Shown: positions 18,870 through 27,734 of the stretch, in pieces
Position numbering within the stretch: the first letter of the stretch is position 1
Layout of the letters: every line of letters starts with the position of its first letter
Program-made: the position numbers and the translations under genes
Notes under the pieces: generated by a model
What the model saw: the letters and a program-made list of their open reading frames with translations, nothing else
The model's database searches: none
What the model was told of the DNA's origin: nothing
NCBI GenBank assembly: GCA_023639215.1
Contig: CP097899.1
Location: 999,501 to 1,063,500, forward strand
Length of the DNA: 64,000 nt
Source of the DNA: Candidatus Pristimantibacillus lignocellulolyticus
GTDB lineage: Bacteria; Bacillota; Bacilli; Paenibacillales; Paenibacillaceae
Reading direction: 5' to 3'

Positions 18870-20558
18870 ATGAAAAAACTACAGAAACTATGGTTGCCAC
18901 TTATTGCGCTAATGCTAATTGTATCAGCTTGTGGTAAAACTACTGAGCCAGGTAATACGGCTACACCGAGTAACAACAATTCAGGAGTAACAGATTCAGC
19001 TACAAAATCAGAAGCTGATCTTGCTTTCGAAAAAGGTAAATACGATCCACCGATTGAAATTAGTACGATCATTATGCCAATTGAATACACTAAAGGTGAA
19101 ACAAAAGATAATAATGTTCATGACCGTTGGATGTTAGAGACTTTAGGTATGAAACATAAAGATACATGGTACCCAGCTGGTTCCGATCAGTATAAGCAAC
19201 AACTTCAACTTGCACTTACTTCAGGTGAAAAACTACCTGATTTCGTACAGGTACCTACTGATTCCGTACTAACAGATCAGCTTATTGATTCTGGACAGTT
19301 CATGCCAATCGATGAATTATTCGAGAAATATGCCAATGATACTTGGAAGGGTCATGCCGAGCAGAATCCTGAGTTATGGTATCCGTTTACAAAGGACGGT
19401 AAAAAGTGGAACCTTCCGATTTTGGAATATACAGACAACGATGATACACTTCTATGGCTTCGTGAAGATTGGATGACTAAACTAAACCTTCAAGAACCAA
19501 AAACAATCGCAGATTTAGAAATCATTATGGATAAATTCAAAAATGAAAATCCTGATGGATTAGCTGCAAAAGATGTATACCCACTTGCTATCTCATTGAA
19601 AAACAATACAAATACTTGGATGGGCGGACTTGACTGGTTATTCGGTGCATACGGCTCTGTACAAGAACAATGGAATAAAACTGCAGATGGAAACCTGGAG
19701 TACGGTTCTGTAAATCCGGGCGTTAAGCAAGCTCTAGCTAAATTACAAGAGTGGATGGAAAAAGGTTATATTCACCCCGATGCTGCACTATGGGATGAAG
19801 GTAAATCTGCTGAGATTTGGACAAAAGGAAATGCTGGTATCTTGCCAGGTGCAAACTGGGTACCTGACTGGCCGGCTGGTGATTTAATTAATAACGTACC
19901 AGGTTCAGTATACAAAGCTTACCCTGTACCTGCAGGTCCAGATGGTTTAATCGGGACGAAATGGCAAAATTCAGGCGTTAATAGTAGCTTTATGATTAAC
20001 AAAGATGCAAAACATCCAGAAGCTATCATTCTATATTACAACTATCTACTTGATAACCTAGCTGATCCAGCTGTTGGTAGTCCTTATGAGCATGGTTTTG
20101 CTCAAGGTTATGATTGGGATATCGTAGATGGCGAACCTACTAAAGATAAAGAAAAAATTCCAGATTTCTTTGACAAGTTCCCATTCATTACAGGTCCTGC
20201 ACGTATTCCAAACCTGTATATGTCTTCATTAGTTAAACTAGCAAACGGTGAACCGGCTGAAACGCCTTATGAGAAGCAACAAGCTCAATTCCGTAAACCT
20301 GAAAACTGGTATGCTGCTAAAGTTGTAATGTCACAAATAGACATTCGTAAACAAAACTACTTTACAGGTGCTGCAACTCCAACAATGATTGAGAAATGGA
20401 ATCTGTTACGTCAATCTGAGTTAGAGACTTTCAACAAAATTATTTATGGTAAATTGCCTGTCGATGCCTTTGATGAGTTCGTTGCAAAATGGATGGAAAA
20501 TGGCGGAGAGCAAGTTACGAAAGAAGTTAATGAATGGTTCCAATCTGTATCACAATAA
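18870..20558 (+). CDS. extracellular solute-binding lipoprotein, LipO/LplA-like (ABC sugar uptake)
   Basis: A 562-residue family-1-type binding protein. The signal peptide ends in the lipobox VSAC (Cys21), followed by a Thr/Asn/Ser-rich tether. Length above 500 residues is typical of LplA/YtcQ partners of LplB/YtcP permeases. GGGGGATATTCGAA precedes the ATG. It lies about 110 bp after the response-regulator gene. The cognate permeases are divergent at 13330-15195, so binding protein and permeases are not in one transcript. Ligand unknown; oligosaccharide inferred. Confidence 0.92.
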   Translation: MKKLQKLWLPLIALMLIVSACGKTTEPGNTATPSNNNSGVTDSATKSEADLAFEKGKYDPPIEISTIIMPIEYTKGETKDNNVHDRWMLETLGMKHKDTWYPAGSDQYKQQLQLALTSGEKLPDFVQVPTDSVLTDQLIDSGQFMPIDELFEKYANDTWKGHAEQNPELWYPFTKDGKKWNLPILEYTDNDDTLLWLREDWMTKLNLQEPKTIADLEIIMDKFKNENPDGLAAKDVYPLAISLKNNTNTWMGGLDWLFGAYGSVQEQWNKTADGNLEYGSVNPGVKQALAKLQEWMEKGYIHPDAALWDEGKSAEIWTKGNAGILPGANWVPDWPAGDLINNVPGSVYKAYPVPAGPDGLIGTKWQNSGVNSSFMINKDAKHPEAIILYYNYLLDNLADPAVGSPYEHGFAQGYDWDIVDGEPTKDKEKIPDFFDKFPFITGPARIPNLYMSSLVKLANGEPAETPYEKQQAQFRKPENWYAAKVVMSQIDIRKQNYFTGAATPTMIEKWNLLRQSELETFNKIIYGKLPVDAFDEFVAKWMENGGEQVTKEVNEWFQSVSQ

Positions 20559-20608
20559 TAAAAAAAGACTTCGCATTGAATGTACAACTAAATAACTAAT
20601 AGCATTAA

Positions 20609-20655
20609 AAAACAACCGCAATCATTACCTTCTAGGTACTGATTGCGGTTGTTTT
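20609..20655. terminator. bidirectional terminator
   Basis: Perfect 16-bp stem AAAACAACCGCAATCA (20609-20624) with complement 20640-20655, between the convergent lipoprotein and AAA+ genes. Confidence 0.88.
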
Positions 20656-20661
20656 AATATT

Positions 20662-22218
20662 TTATACTATAACTTTTCTTCCACCAATTCGATTTACATT
20701 GTGTTGTATGGATACATCCGAATTTGCCTTACCCGCAGGAACTGCACGCTCTTTACCCCAATTTCTAATCGATTCAATCTGCTCTGGACTAGTTTGAGAT
20801 AACGGAACCACATTAGCAAAGAGATTAATAAATGTATCTTCCGTGATAGACTCATCACCCTTTACATAAGCTTGCTTGACTACATCTCTTACAGCAGCCT
20901 CAATATCCGCCCCTGCAAATCCTTCAGACAACTTGACTAACTGTTGTAATAATTCAGCTGATAATTCTTGCTTCAATCCACGCTTCACATAGATTTTAAT
21001 AATTTCTTCGCGTTCTTCCGCAGTAGGCAAATCTAAGAAAAATAATTCATCAAATCGTCCACGTCTTAACAATTCAGGAGGTAATTTCGAAACGTCATTA
21101 GCAGTTGCAACAACAAAAACACGAGCCATACTCTCTTGAAGCCAATATAAAAATTGTCCAACTAAGCGGGTTGAAGTTCCACCATCACCACCGCCAATTG
21201 CGCCAGCCAAACCTTTCTCAATCTCATCAATCCATAATACACATGGTGAAACGTGATCCGCCGTTGACAATGCTTCTTTAAGTCTACTTTCACTTTGTCC
21301 CAAATACTGACCATGTATCGTCGATAAATCTAAACGGTAAAGCGGCAATTGCCATAATGACGCTATCGCTTTAGCCGAGAGTGATTTCCCGCAACCAGGT
21401 ACCCCCACAAGTAAAAGTCCACGTGGTGGACGAATTCCACGCTCGCGAAGATCGGCAGTAAGAAGTTTTTGATTAGCTTCTAACCATAATTTTAAGCCAT
21501 CTAGCCCACCAATCTGATAATCCTCTTTCACAATCACACGTTCAATACCAGATATATCTGAAAAAATCCGATCCTTAGCATACATAAGATCTTTCAAATT
21601 ATCTTTGCGAATAGTTCCATTTGCAAGAAGGGTAGCAATTACATTTTCTGCTTCAATCTGACTTATTCCCGCTAATATTGCAGCAGCTTGACGTTCTTCT
21701 GCATCGCCCCATTCAATATACATTTCACTCCGATATGGTGAAATCTGCTCTTTAATTATTGCTAGCATCTCATCTTCATTTGGCTGAGACAATGTTAGTG
21801 ACATACCTAATCGTTGCAGGGAACTCCATATAGGGTTATTGGTAATGACGACTATTGATCCCCCTGTTTCGGTGCATAGCATTACGATATCCTGCAATTG
21901 TCTAGACATTCGTGTATCGTCTTCAATTTCTTGTACTTCAGTAAATACATACGTTTGATTTTGTAATTGACCTATTTTTTGTGTTGCAAAGTCTAATCCC
22001 CCGATTACTGAACGATCTTCATTAAGTAATCTATTAGTGCTTATATCTCTCATACCTTGAGACAGCGTATGATAACCAATTCCTAAATTTAATTTATGTG
22101 ATAATTGAGCAATTAAAGCTAATGCTCTAGAACGCTCTGATGTACGAATCGAAATAAAAGGAATTCTAGCCTTTAAATATTGCTCCATCGTTTGCAAACA
22201 AGATTGAAAGTCTCCCAT
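20662..22218 (-). CDS. AAA+ ATPase, Ycf46/FtsH-like core, last gene of a five-gene operon
   Basis: A 518-residue protein. The N-terminal half (about 1-235) resembles the nucleotide-site-less half of Ycf46-type ATPases (for example ISIRTSERSRALALIAQL). The AAA+ core has Walker A GVPGCGKSL (about 272-280), Walker B VLWIDEIEKG (about 325-334), a sensor-1 region VVATANDVSKLP and arginine fingers RRGRFDE (about 383-389), so it should hydrolyse ATP. There is no FtsH protease domain or TM segment. It ends in GRKVIV, a tail shared in form with three other products of the operon. Its ATG overlaps the previous stop by 1 nt. Cellular role unknown. Confidence 0.88.
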   Translation of the reverse strand: MGDFQSCLQTMEQYLKARIPFISIRTSERSRALALIAQLSHKLNLGIGYHTLSQGMRDISTNRLLNEDRSVIGGLDFATQKIGQLQNQTYVFTEVQEIEDDTRMSRQLQDIVMLCTETGGSIVVITNNPIWSSLQRLGMSLTLSQPNEDEMLAIIKEQISPYRSEMYIEWGDAEERQAAAILAGISQIEAENVIATLLANGTIRKDNLKDLMYAKDRIFSDISGIERVIVKEDYQIGGLDGLKLWLEANQKLLTADLRERGIRPPRGLLLVGVPGCGKSLSAKAIASLWQLPLYRLDLSTIHGQYLGQSESRLKEALSTADHVSPCVLWIDEIEKGLAGAIGGGDGGTSTRLVGQFLYWLQESMARVFVVATANDVSKLPPELLRRGRFDELFFLDLPTAEEREEIIKIYVKRGLKQELSAELLQQLVKLSEGFAGADIEAAVRDVVKQAYVKGDESITEDTFINLFANVVPLSQTSPEQIESIRNWGKERAVPAGKANSDVSIQHNVNRIGGRKVIV

Positions 22219-22754
22219 TAGAACAACACCCTTCTGCCTGGTTTAAAGTTAGGAGTTTGAGAGGACGAATCATTTTGATTCGCTAGTTCTTTATCTCCTA
22301 CTAATGATGAATCTGTTAATTTATTATGCTTTACAATGGATGAAAAATATCCCGTTCGATCCTCTTTCGCACTAGCAATTAAAGATTGTTGAGAATCATC
22401 TACGTATTTATTTACAACTTCTAGTAGCGTCTTCGATACATCCTGTGGAAATACAGACAATGCACCTATTCTCTTTACACCATTAAATTTATTTTTCGCA
22501 TTCATAATTGCAGCGACTGTATAATGTTCTTCACCATTAGCGTTATTTAACTCTGTATGGAAAGCCTGGGTAATCTGCTTTAGCTTGTACTCTATCACCT
22601 TAAAAGTCTCATTAATTATTTTTTCAGCAACACCAGGTGTCCATTCCAGTGTGCCCTTTTCTAATACTTCGACAATACGATAAAATTCTTCACGTTCATC
22701 CTTTAACAAATCATAATATTCCATCCAATCTGAATAATGTTTAGGAGGAATCAT
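22218..22754 (-). CDS. hypothetical 178-aa protein of the AAA+ operon
   Basis: Not recognised. A largely helical, soluble-looking protein: an acidic N-terminal helical region (WMEYYDLLKDEREEFYRIVE), a central region with helices, then a low-complexity Asn/Ser/Gln-rich linker and the basic-hydrophobic end KPGRRVLF. That end resembles the tails of the AAA+ protein (GRKVIV) and the 593-aa protein (NRKVL). Its start overlaps the upstream stop by 4 nt (ATGA), so it is translationally coupled on both sides. Likely a structural or adaptor partner of the ATPase, by position only. Confidence 0.75.
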   Translation of the reverse strand: MIPPKHYSDWMEYYDLLKDEREEFYRIVEVLEKGTLEWTPGVAEKIINETFKVIEYKLKQITQAFHTELNNANGEEHYTVAAIMNAKNKFNGVKRIGALSVFPQDVSKTLLEVVNKYVDDSQQSLIASAKEDRTGYFSSIVKHNKLTDSSLVGDKELANQNDSSSQTPNFKPGRRVLF

Positions 22755-22942
22755 ATAAATTTCTTTCCTTTTCGTCTAACTAAAATAGCTGGAGGATTAA
22801 GATCCCATGCAGGAAAATTTTGTGCTAATGATTCGTTTATCAATTGTTGTTGTATGGTTTCTATCTTTTGCTCTAGTTCCTTCTCTCTTTGAGCTATCTG
22901 CTCACTGCTAACCGTACCAATAATCGGTCTTACTCTGTTCAT
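22751..22942 (-). CDS. hypothetical 63-aa protein with RPIIGT N-terminus and basic-hydrophobic C-terminus
   Basis: Not recognised. It has TTAGGAGG upstream of the ATG at 22942. The N-terminus MNRVRPIIGT matches that of the first operon product (MRRPIIGT). A heptad-like coiled-coil stretch (EQIAQREKELEQKIETIQQQ) follows, then a Pro-containing segment and the end RRKGKKFI. It carries both terminal motifs seen in the operon, as a linker or assembly peptide might. Overlaps the next gene by 4 nt. Confidence 0.75.
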   Translation of the reverse strand: MNRVRPIIGTVSSEQIAQREKELEQKIETIQQQLINESLAQNFPAWDLNPPAILVRRKGKKFI

Positions 22943-22960
22943 TACTTTTCCTCCTAAAAA

Positions 22961-24742
22961 CTATAGTACCTTTCGATTTAAATCGTATGTAGAATATATA
23001 TAATGTTCCGGAGAAACGTTCTCTAGTAAATGCTCAACATATTCAGAGTTAGCATCTTCTTTGCTATATTCACGGCGATAGTCAACAACATCACTTAAAA
23101 CAGCAAGTAAAATTGTTTTGTGATTATCGAACATACTAGAATATAATGCATGGATAGCATTCTTTTGTTTATTTAAGTCATGTATATTTGCAAAGAACAC
23201 TAAAATAAACAATGCGGCAAAGATAAATAAAAAGGGCATAGAAATTGCAAATATCGCTAATCCAATACCCGCGCTAAGTAAGAACCATGGACCAAATCCA
23301 AGCTTAATATTACGAAGTGCATGATCTTTCTCTGAGTCAATATGACTTTTCAATTGCTGTTCTAGTTCTTCTTCATTACTACCATCTCTTGTCGTACCTG
23401 TCCATTTATCGATTTGAATAGCAACATCTAATGGAACTTGGCTTCTATTTTCAGCTGTAAGATCTTGATGTGCATGATTAATCCACTCTTTTGATAAGGC
23501 AATAGCTAACTTTTGAGTTGCAATAGATGCATTTGACTTTTCAGGATACATCGCAAAATTTGTTAATAATTGAGTGAAGTTAACACGTTCATTAAACAAT
23601 TTTTCTTGATCAAATAAATGTTGTGCCTTATTCTTATCACCGTCTTGATTAACAATTAACTCAGATAGGCGCTCTTCTTTCTTTAATGGTTGCTCTTCTT
23701 CATCGTATTCACTAACTAATCCTTCTAATAATGCATCAACTGCAGATACTAAACTAACAGATGGATTCACTTCTTTACTAAAAATAGCATTGAAATAATC
23801 AAAAATAATATTATGTAATTTTGCACCTTCCATACTAGCTTTCAATGCCGACCATGTAGGGCTATATTGAGCTAAATGCTGATACTCGTTACTATGTAAT
23901 CCTTGCTGCTTAGCACGTAAAGCGGTTATCCACTGATCTCGCTGTTCCTCAACAAATCCAGCTTTCTGTGATAGTTCTTCTATCCATTTCTGAATAATAG
24001 TTCCGCATTTCGCACGAGCATCTACACCAAATACTCCATTAGAGAATGCATCAATCAACACAACAATTTCTCTCTTTAATTCATTGGGATCTTGTTGACT
24101 CAAATATCTTTCTAGCCATAATTTCCCAGATAAATACCTGCCACCTCTACGAGCAACCAATGCGAAAAATAGAGAAGCTTTTTCATCATCTCTTCTTAAG
24201 GCTTCTAACACTGATTTCTCAGCCAATGCTTTATTGTCATTAATCCATGCAGACAATGCTATTAAACATGGCGCTAGCCAATAAGATGGTGCAGCTATTA
24301 ATTGCTCCTCAGAGGCGCTCTCAATTGTTTCTTTTCTAACTAAACTAATATCTACTGCTTGCAGTATACCAAGTGCTCTACGACGTACCTCATCATAATG
24401 ACCATATTTTTTTTCTATTTCTTGTCTTACTTTTACTAGTCTTGTTTCTGCTAACTGTACATTTTTCTGTAATTGATCTTGTCTTACATATTCCCTAAAT
24501 TCTTGGGCTAATTGTCGAATACTATCCTGTGTAGCATCAATCCTAGTATTCGCTTGTTCAACTTCGTTATATACAACTTCAATGTTGTGATTGATATTGC
24601 TTATTGAGTTCTCTATATTTAATAGATTAGCATTAGCTATAGATTGAGTTGTTGACAACGCAACATCTATCTTTTGATCGATACTACTTAGTGATTTTTC
24701 TATCCTTGACAGATTAGCAGTAGATATCGCTTGATTTGCCAT
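22961..24742 (-). CDS. hypothetical 593-aa coiled-coil membrane protein of the AAA+ operon
   Basis: Not recognised as a named family. Residues 1-115 form a coiled coil with a repeated unit (IEKSLSSIDQKID, then IENSISNINHNIE). A long alpha-helical, TPR-like region follows (about 120-460). Two adjacent hydrophobic helices at about 480-517 form a hairpin anchor, leaving both ends on the same side. About 75 residues follow, ending in DLNRKVL. AAAGGGG lies before the ATG. It is the largest product of the operon and probably its membrane platform; this is inferred from the TM hairpin and position. Confidence 0.78.
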   Translation of the reverse strand: MANQAISTANLSRIEKSLSSIDQKIDVALSTTQSIANANLLNIENSISNINHNIEVVYNEVEQANTRIDATQDSIRQLAQEFREYVRQDQLQKNVQLAETRLVKVRQEIEKKYGHYDEVRRRALGILQAVDISLVRKETIESASEEQLIAAPSYWLAPCLIALSAWINDNKALAEKSVLEALRRDDEKASLFFALVARRGGRYLSGKLWLERYLSQQDPNELKREIVVLIDAFSNGVFGVDARAKCGTIIQKWIEELSQKAGFVEEQRDQWITALRAKQQGLHSNEYQHLAQYSPTWSALKASMEGAKLHNIIFDYFNAIFSKEVNPSVSLVSAVDALLEGLVSEYDEEEQPLKKEERLSELIVNQDGDKNKAQHLFDQEKLFNERVNFTQLLTNFAMYPEKSNASIATQKLAIALSKEWINHAHQDLTAENRSQVPLDVAIQIDKWTGTTRDGSNEEELEQQLKSHIDSEKDHALRNIKLGFGPWFLLSAGIGLAIFAISMPFLFIFAALFILVFFANIHDLNKQKNAIHALYSSMFDNHKTILLAVLSDVVDYRREYSKEDANSEYVEHLLENVSPEHYIYSTYDLNRKVL

Positions 24743-24748
24743 CGCAGT

Positions 24749-25225
24749 TTACCCCTTTACCATTGAAGTTTGTCCATCCTTTGTGACAGCGCAAATATAA
24801 GAAGTAAACACTTCAACAAACACATAATTAGGATTCATAGCTAATACTCTAGCTTTTTCCATTCCATTAGGTAGAACACTTCCTAACTTGTAATGCTCTA
24901 CAATTTGTAGTTGTGTATCTAGCGTATGTACTTCATATGGCTTTCCTAGATAACATTTACTCACGATTCCTATAGGTAGCTGATGCTCTAGTAGTTCGGG
25001 AAATTGATTTTTTAGCTCCTCAATCATTTTCTCTATATCTTCCTTACGACAATGAACACCTGTTGCATCCAACTTTGTGACCGTATCTACATATGATGTA
25101 GATCGTTTTTGCCGAAGTAACTTTTCTACCATAAGTGGCTGAAGCTCAACTGTTGTTTTTGTATTACGGTTGATTTGAAAATCTACATGCACATTATGAT
25201 TTGTACCAATAATTGGTCTTCTCAT
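24749..25225 (-). CDS. hypothetical 158-aa protein, first gene of the AAA+ operon
   Basis: Not recognised. GAGGAGGGG lies 7 nt before the ATG at 25225; an in-frame TTG 18 bp upstream falls in that ribosome site and is rejected. The protein starts MRRPIIGT, the motif also found at the N-terminus of the 63-aa product. It has alternating beta and helical segments and ends SMVKG, without the basic-hydrophobic tail of the other four. Six bp separate it from the 593-aa gene. The 5' gap (25226-25439) is A/T-rich and presumably holds the operon promoter; I could not assign it with confidence. Confidence 0.75.
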   Translation of the reverse strand: MRRPIIGTNHNVHVDFQINRNTKTTVELQPLMVEKLLRQKRSTSYVDTVTKLDATGVHCRKEDIEKMIEELKNQFPELLEHQLPIGIVSKCYLGKPYEVHTLDTQLQIVEHYKLGSVLPNGMEKARVLAMNPNYVFVEVFTSYICAVTKDGQTSMVKG

Positions 25226-25439
25226 CGCAATTCCCCTCCTCAACTATATGGTTACTAAACCTTTTCAACACTATATTTACTATTTTCGACATATATACAT
25301 ATTACCCTCTATAATATCAAATTTTTATCATTTTTATCATATATTAATTATTGTTATATGATAAATTAAAGTCACTATTAGTCTGAATACATCCTTGCGG
25401 CCGCATAAATTTAAACTAGCGTTTTTTAATAAACATATA

Positions 25440-25470
25440 CAAAAAAAGACAAGCCAGATGGCTCGTCTTA
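25440..25470 (-). terminator. terminator of the DUF5808-like gene
   Basis: On the minus strand AGACGAGCC-ATCT-GGCTTGTCT is followed by seven T. Confidence 0.88.
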
Positions 25471-25505
25471 GACTGTAACTATGCAAGTAGATGAAAAGTT
25501 ATAAT

Positions 25506-26894
25506 TTATTCACTATAACTTTTCAATTGGTCGAACAATTCTTTAGTTAACAATGGATCCTTTTCATTATAGAAGATATACACATCGTCTAACTTAATTC
25601 TGATATATGGAGGATTGTTTTTGAAGATGTATAGTCTTGTCTTCCCTATTTCTTTCAACTTGAAATGTCCACGCGCATAGTCAGATGTTGCCTCTCCATT
25701 CGACTTCATGCCTGAGGGAACTTCATTAACTAATGTAATTTCTTCAATGTCAGTGAGGTTAAAATCAAAGGAATACATCGGATAATCTATCTCAATCTTG
25801 TGATCTGCTGTAACCGTTAAGACTGGCGATGTCAACTCAGATCGAATTAACATAAATGATACTCCTACAATGAGTACTGCTGTTAAACCGACAGTTCCCC
25901 ACATCGAAAACTTTCCAACTACAGTCCCTGTATTGATCGTCTCTCCTATGCCAATACGCTTCGGCACAAGTATACTTCTATCATTAGGATTGTGGTAGGT
26001 GAAACCATTTGCCCAATATTCATCATCGTCCGTGTAAATGACTTTCCCGTCTTGTGCTAACACTTCTTGCTCTAGAGCACCAATATTGCGATATGTATAA
26101 TAAATAAGTCCGATTGGAACGACAGTAAACAACAATAGAATTATAAGCCATACGCCAGTCATGTCTTCGTTATCATTCAGTAACCATAAATATATGAAAA
26201 TAACATGAATGTTCTCTACGATAGCCATAGACAACCATAAGTAAGATATCGATCTACGTCTTGCTTGATTAAGCGCTACATTCACTTCACTATTCTCACT
26301 ATATACTTTCCCTTTACTTCCACGCATTAAGAGCGAGATGATCAAGAAAAGACTTGTAATTATTAAGCCTACAAAGGCAACGCCGATAAATTCAATATCT
26401 TCTGCGATAGCCCATAACATCGTTCCAATCGCCATTGCGAATGGAATAGTGAATAACCACAACGAAGCTGATTGCTGATTTTTCAAATGTGCTACACGCA
26501 AATCGCTTTGAATGACTCGCTTCATACCAACAAACCAATCATGTTCACGTTTCAGTGCTAATGTATCACGGAAAGCTCGACGAAACGGAATAACCATCAC
26601 GAAGAAAAACACGGTTATCCATACGAAAAAATAAATAAATTGATAGGACATTAAGTAATGGAGTAATACAAATGGAATATAACATACAGCCATCCATAAG
26701 CTAGCTTTCTTAAACTGTTTGTTAAATCGAGCTCGGATGCTTTGTATTTCCTCATGCTCCATCGCATGAGATGGTAAAGTGATTGCAAATAGCATCCCAT
26801 TTTTATAAGTAGCCTGAGGCTTATAGGTTACTACTAACGCAATGTAACAAATGATCGCTGTGACTGAAAAAATCACAGTTAACATAGAAATCAC
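25506..26894 (-). CDS. DUF1648/DUF5808-like multi-pass membrane protein with C-terminal PH-like region
   Basis: A 462-residue membrane protein. Segments near residues 3-22, 65-110, 145-190 and 215-270 are hydrophobic. DDDEYWANGFTYHNPNDRS followed by IGIGETIN is the DUF5808 signature seen in DUF1648-type proteins. After a further TM near residue 335 comes a beta-rich tail that resembles a bacterial PH domain. It is second in an operon with a YtrA-type GntR gene (11 bp gap), a common pairing. Function of the family is unsettled; membrane or cell-envelope stress is a guess. Confidence 0.82.
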   Translation of the reverse strand: MISMLTVIFSVTAIICYIALVVTYKPQATYKNGMLFAITLPSHAMEHEEIQSIRARFNKQFKKASLWMAVCYIPFVLLHYLMSYQFIYFFVWITVFFFVMVIPFRRAFRDTLALKREHDWFVGMKRVIQSDLRVAHLKNQQSASLWLFTIPFAMAIGTMLWAIAEDIEFIGVAFVGLIITSLFLIISLLMRGSKGKVYSENSEVNVALNQARRRSISYLWLSMAIVENIHVIFIYLWLLNDNEDMTGVWLIILLLFTVVPIGLIYYTYRNIGALEQEVLAQDGKVIYTDDDEYWANGFTYHNPNDRSILVPKRIGIGETINTGTVVGKFSMWGTVGLTAVLIVGVSFMLIRSELTSPVLTVTADHKIEIDYPMYSFDFNLTDIEEITLVNEVPSGMKSNGEATSDYARGHFKLKEIGKTRLYIFKNNPPYIRIKLDDVYIFYNEKDPLLTKELFDQLKSYSE

Positions 26895-26904
26895 CTCTTT
26901 CGAA

Positions 26905-27291
26905 TTATGAAGGCTGGTAAGTCATCGTGGCGAATATCTTAGAACATAATGCATTAAAGCGAGATTGATCCATCCCTTGTATTGTCGCTTGTGCAATAAT
27001 TAATTGCATTTGTTCCTCTAACTGTACAGAGAGATTGTCAATATCATTTACTTTTGGACTCACTTTAGCACCATGTCGTCGATCAATGACAATATAGCCT
27101 TCTTGTTTCAATAGTGAGTAGGCTTTATTAACTGTCATCGTATTAATACCTAGGTCTCCCGCCAGCTGACGTACAGTTGGTAATTTTTCCTGACCTTCTA
27201 GATCACCGGTAGCAATTCCAATCACAATTTGATTACGCAGTTGCTCGTATAGTGGTGTTTCGCTATCTAATTGCAATGAAATAACAATCAT
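26905..27291 (-). CDS. GntR-family regulator, YtrA/YhcF subfamily
   Basis: A 128-residue protein with an N-terminal winged HTH (SETPLYEQLRNQIVIGIATG, then EKLPTVRQLAGDLGINTMTV) and a short helical tail, the size of the YtrA group without a large effector domain. GAGAGGTAAT precedes the ATG. Upstream is a 12-bp-arm inverted repeat (27321-27356), a likely autoregulatory operator for this gene and the membrane protein after it. Confidence 0.93.
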   Translation of the reverse strand: MIVISLQLDSETPLYEQLRNQIVIGIATGDLEGQEKLPTVRQLAGDLGINTMTVNKAYSLLKQEGYIVIDRRHGAKVSPKVNDIDNLSVQLEEQMQLIIAQATIQGMDQSRFNALCSKIFATMTYQPS

Positions 27292-27320
27292 ATTACCTCT
27301 CTCATAAATATTTTCATTAG

Positions 27321-27356
27321 TTAAGTATTATTCATAATAATACAAATAATACTTAA
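27321..27356. promoter_or_regulatory. inverted-repeat operator upstream of the GntR gene
   Basis: Perfect arms TTAAGTATTATT (27321-27332) and AATAATACTTAA (27345-27356) with a 12-nt spacer, 30-65 bp upstream of the start. Autoregulation is inferred. Confidence 0.6.
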
Positions 27357-27541
27357 AATTAGCAAGTGCTAATACTCCATTTCTAATTCCATGACCTTCG
27401 GTTACATTTGACCATATTTTCATATCGTGATAAAATTCGTTTAATCTATCAAACTATGTTTTTCAGTAATTATGATAGATTAAAACATAACTTCATATTG
27501 GAAAGCGTTGAATGCTGTGGATAAAACTATAGCAGAAGCTG

Positions 27542-27606
27542 CTTCTGGAGAGACTGCATACGATGCAGCGCCGAAGGATTCACTATCTCAGGCAAAAGGA
27601 CAGAAG
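27542..27606 (+). promoter_or_regulatory. glycine riboswitch, single aptamer
   Basis: P1 is CTTCTG (27542-27547) with CAGAAG (27601-27606). Inside are GGAGAG, a hairpin CTGCAT-ACG-ATGCAG, then CGCCGAAGG and CTCAGGCAAAAGGAC, the conserved glycine-aptamer core. A second full aptamer was not seen; sequence just upstream could form the 'ghost' helix of singleton types. It precedes a terminator and an amino-acid permease. Confidence 0.9.
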
Positions 27607-27637
27607 AGTAACATATATATGTTATTTTTGAACTTTT

Positions 27638-27667
27638 GGAGATTGAATTTATTCAATCTCTTTTTTG
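27638..27667 (+). terminator. riboswitch-controlled terminator
   Basis: GAGATTGAA-TTTA-TTCAATCTC then TTTTTT, between the glycine aptamer and the permease start. Confidence 0.88.
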
Positions 27668-27734
27668 TTGCTCTTTGAAGTAACATTTTAATGATATTTC
27701 GACAACGGAGAAATCAACATCGGAGGAATCAAGT

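Noticed and set aside
20662..25225. Calling the AAA+ operon an anti-phage system
   Set aside because: No effector domain such as a nuclease, protease or NADase is visible and there is no defence-gene neighbourhood.
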